Positions 61,357 to 64,000 of a stretch of DNA of 64,000 nt are shown here, piece by piece (position 1 is the stretch's first letter; every line of letters begins with the position of its first letter). This stretch comes from Tenodera sinensis. Its lineage: Eukaryota; Arthropoda; Insecta; Mantodea; Mantidae. Location of the stretch: assembly GCA_030765045.1 (NCBI GenBank), contig CM060972.1:56868971-56932970 (forward strand), in the 5' to 3' direction. The position numbers and the translations under genes are program-made. The notes under the pieces are model-generated. The model saw nothing but the letters and a program-made list of their open reading frames with translations, made no database searches and was not told where the DNA came from.

Positions 61357-62024
61357 GAAGCCTGGTGCTGGAGGGCTATCAAGAAGAGGACGTCATCTTG
61401 GCTTGTACCCTGCCAGGCGATCATTTCAAGGCAGGACCGCCCAAACTGTTGGAGATGGACGCGGACTCGCGCTTCTTGCTTTCTAGACCACTCTTCCACC
61501 AGGAGGTCGAGTCTCGATTGTTCAAGTCGCCGCTGCTTCAGACGGCGCTGGGTTTCTGCCGCGATAGAGGTGATATCTGGCGGAGACAGATCAAAGTAAC
61601 GCATCACATATTTCCTTCGCAACCAAGGTCGACGACCCAGCAGCACCAACAGCAGTCACCTCAGCCGCCACCACTGCCGCAGCAGAACAAGCCCAAGGGT
61701 AAATCGCGACGTAACACCAAGAAATCATCGTCCTTCACATATATGCCGTCGTCCAGGATGACGGAGGCCCAAGAAACGTCGCGAAACTTGCAGAGTCTCG
61801 GTTCCCCTGACGATGTGCCGTATGGACATGTAGCAGACGCTCTGGGAGACATCGACAAGTACGAAGAAGAAAATATATACGCAGAAATCTGCGACTTCTA
61901 CTGTAGCAGGGAGGACTATTACTACGTTCAACTGGAGGGTGGCAGTGATGGTACTTTCTCCAACACCATGTCCTCTTCTAACCCTTCCAGTCCTGACGAA
62001 TCCAATTATGACACTGTCTGCTGA
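61357..62024 (+). CDS. CABIT-domain protein, terminal coding exon D
   Basis: Begins after TGTTGCAG in phase 1, matching exon C, and runs to a TGA at 62022. It encodes SLVLEGYQEEDVILACTLPGD and then a probable end of the CABIT module near FLLSRPLFHQEVE. Next comes a glutamine/proline stretch (QQHQQQSPQPPPLPQQ, possible SH3 ligand) and a basic patch (KPKGKSRRNTKK). The acidic tail is tyrosine-rich, with YAEI (61878-61889) and YVQL (61923-61934) separated by 11 residues, and NYDTVC at the C terminus. THEMIS and GAREM proteins recruit Grb2 and other SH2/SH3 proteins through such tails. No YxN Grb2-type site is seen here. Serrano-type or GAREM-type adaptor is the best family call; I cannot choose between them. 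The four exons together give 391 full codons. Confidence 0.87.
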
Positions 62025-62610
62025 CAGTGGTGCAATAGTATAGATGGCATCCTCAAGAAACTATAGACTTAGGTGTCTTGTGAAGCAGACTTTCTAACTA
62101 GCACTCGGTGGTGCACCCTTATTTTATTTAAGGTGTTGTGACCAGCTGTAACTTTTGTTGACTGCATCTGCACGTATCATGAATTTAGTGTGAAGAGAGA
62201 CACACAACACAAACGCAGTAGTCGAATAATATATCAGACCTGCACAGAATACCGAGAGTTTTGAGATTCTTGCATTTTCAGTACTGTCTTTCAAGTACTG
62301 TAGTTCTGAAGAATCATGAAGCTCATTTTTCTGTAGCATTCACTTCATAAGAACCAAAATGCCAGGTGGCCAATCTGCTCCTATAATTTGGTTCTGTGCA
62401 ACCTGCAGTTTCTAAACTACTTGCAAATACTGGTTTCCAGTTTGCATCTGGGTTAACAGAACAGTGCATTTTGGGTTGACACTATGAAAGGAGTAACAAT
62501 GCAGGAGTTTAAATTCAGTGACATTAACTAGTAAACAAACAAAAAGATGACTAAATCTGTAGCATTAGCTCACAGGGCAAGCCATGTCAATAAAAGTTGA
62601 TTTCCTTAGC
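62025..62610 (+). other. Probable 3' UTR of the CABIT-domain gene
   Basis: Follows the TGA of exon D and runs without recognisable repeats to an AATAAA at 62589. No other coding potential was seen. A later AATAAA near 63560 could give a longer alternative UTR. Confidence 0.5.
62589..62594 (+). terminator. Poly(A) signal AATAAA, CABIT-domain gene
   Basis: First AATAAA after the stop codon of exon D, about 565 bp downstream. A second candidate is at 63560-63565. Confidence 0.5.
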
Positions 62611-64000
62611 AATATTTCTTTTATTATATAAAATCTCGGAAGAAACCAGAAAACATTTTTACTTTAAATCCCATATATTTTTCCCTAACTTTTGTTCTGC
62701 ATTTCACAACATCCTTACATAATAACAGTATAATGAGCATTTTATCATTGCAATTGCATAACCAATCATTTAGATTCTAAGCTTTGTTCTGTGATATTAT
62801 TTGCAGGGAGGTTTTAGGGGAAATCTGTCCAGTATACCCATTCATTCAGAAGAACCATGCTTAGATTGTTCTTCTAATGTGAGCGTCTCTCTCCAATTCT
62901 GCACTGTATACCTCTTCTTTATCCTTTTATCATGATTAAAAGGCTCATTCTATTATCAGAGACCACTTTGTAGAACCAATTATTTTAATAGTTCAGTTGC
63001 ATTATAACAGCAGGCAATAATTTGATATTTTTGAAGGATTCGGCTACTGTTGCTAAGGTCTATTTTTGTTAAAACAAAGGACTGGAATACATGGCTGCCA
63101 TGTGGGCAAACAGAGAAATGTTAACCTAATGAACTTCTGGACATTGCATATCTCAAGAATGTTAAAAGGCATGGTGTTGTCAATACAAGCACATAGCTGC
63201 TTTAAATCCAAAACTATACTTCACTTCAGATAACTGGAACCTAATGAAGCGTAAAAAGCAGTGCAAGTGGCATAGGTCGTTCTCCAGAAAAGGGTCGCTT
63301 ATAGGTCCATACTAAAAGAGCATTAAAGTGTAAATGTAAATTTTGTTGTAGCTAGATTTTAATACAGCAATGGGCAGTGCATGACAAAAAAATTACAAAA
63401 TGCAATTCTGAGGATGGAATATCTCGAAAATCAGCTCCTTGTCATATTCAAATTATGGAGTGTGAGAATTCATTTTCCATCTAAAATTTCATAGTAGCTT
63501 GTGGGATACTGATTAGCACAAATTTCTTAGTAATCCTTTAACTTGCAGCAGTTTTTGTTAATAAAAATTATGCATAGCAATAAGGAGAGTCATGGTAGGG
63601 TTAAAGGTTTGTAAATTAATAGATTTGTGATCAATTTTCTATAGGTTCATTTAACAGCTTTGAAAAATTTAACTCAACAGTAACAATACGAACTCGCCAA
63701 CTTTTCTCATAAAAAGTTTAGATGGTTGGCGTTTGTCCAGATTTTTCCAATCCAGTTGTTACTGATATAGAGCTAACAATGGCTTCTTTTGAAAATTTTC
63801 TGTTGTAATAATAACCTAAATGGCAAGTCAATGAGCTTCCTTAGCCTGCCCTATCTACTACCTATGCTACCATTTGAACTAAAGCTTTTACCTTATCATT
63901 ATCTATCAATGCAATTTGTAATTTTGAGGTTATTGCTTTCCCTAATTATCTTTCTGGACATACGTTCCATCATTCAAGTATATTTAACAACGAATTACAA
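62611..64000. other. Downstream of the CABIT-domain gene, nothing recognised
   Basis: AT-rich; may hold extended 3' UTR if the poly(A) signal near 63560 is used. Confidence 0.5.

Noticed and set aside
1..64000. CRISPR arrays, operons, bacterial promoters
   Set aside because: The window is eukaryotic; the interspersed repeats are dispersed and in both orientations, with no regular spacing.

Overview
This is a eukaryotic, gene-poor and repeat-rich window. It has spliced exons with GT/AG boundaries, an intronless DNAJB-type gene, many tRNA-derived SINEs, pieces of non-LTR retrotransposons and a decayed mariner. This suits an arthropod, probably an insect with a large AT-rich genome. The DnaJ protein reads like insect DnaJ-1. 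I cannot name the species; a stick-insect, cockroach, termite or orthopteran-type genome is a guess.

Only two protein-coding loci are supported, both on the + strand. (1) 13148-14203 is a complete single-exon DnaJ-1/DNAJB1-type HSP40 co-chaperone, with a TATA box upstream and a poly(A) signal about 1 kb downstream. (2) Four phase-compatible exons (40245-40388, 45341-45543, 53946-54108, 61357-62024) encode the last 391 or so residues of a CABIT-domain protein of the Serrano/GAREM/THEMIS type. It ends in a proline-rich segment and a tyrosine-rich acidic tail. Its upstream exons were not found.

Layout: 1-13 kb is repeats and LINE debris. 13.0-15.3 kb is the DnaJ locus. 15.3-40.2 kb is intergenic or intronic sequence packed with repeats. 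40.2-62.6 kb is the 3' half of the CABIT gene, whose three introns (about 5.0, 8.4 and 7.2 kb) are largely transposon-derived. 62.6-64 kb is AT-rich sequence with nothing recognised.

The outstanding feature is one interspersed repeat, called family H here: about 0.84-0.86 kb when intact, about 26 copies or fragments, and roughly a fifth of the window by eye. It has a 12-bp sequence (ACTTTCTCTACT) at one end and its inverted copy near the other. That second copy is followed by a small ATGTG-loop-CACAT hairpin and a T-run. A (CA/TG)n tract sits near the first end. This resembles the layout of Helentron-associated (HINE/DINE-1-like) non-autonomous elements, an inference that needs alignment to confirm. 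Many copies are nested or interrupted by SINEs or by the mariner, so relative insertion order can be read. Several SINE insertions keep exact 12-13 bp target-site duplications. For family H, strand + means the end with ACTTTCTCTACT is on the left.
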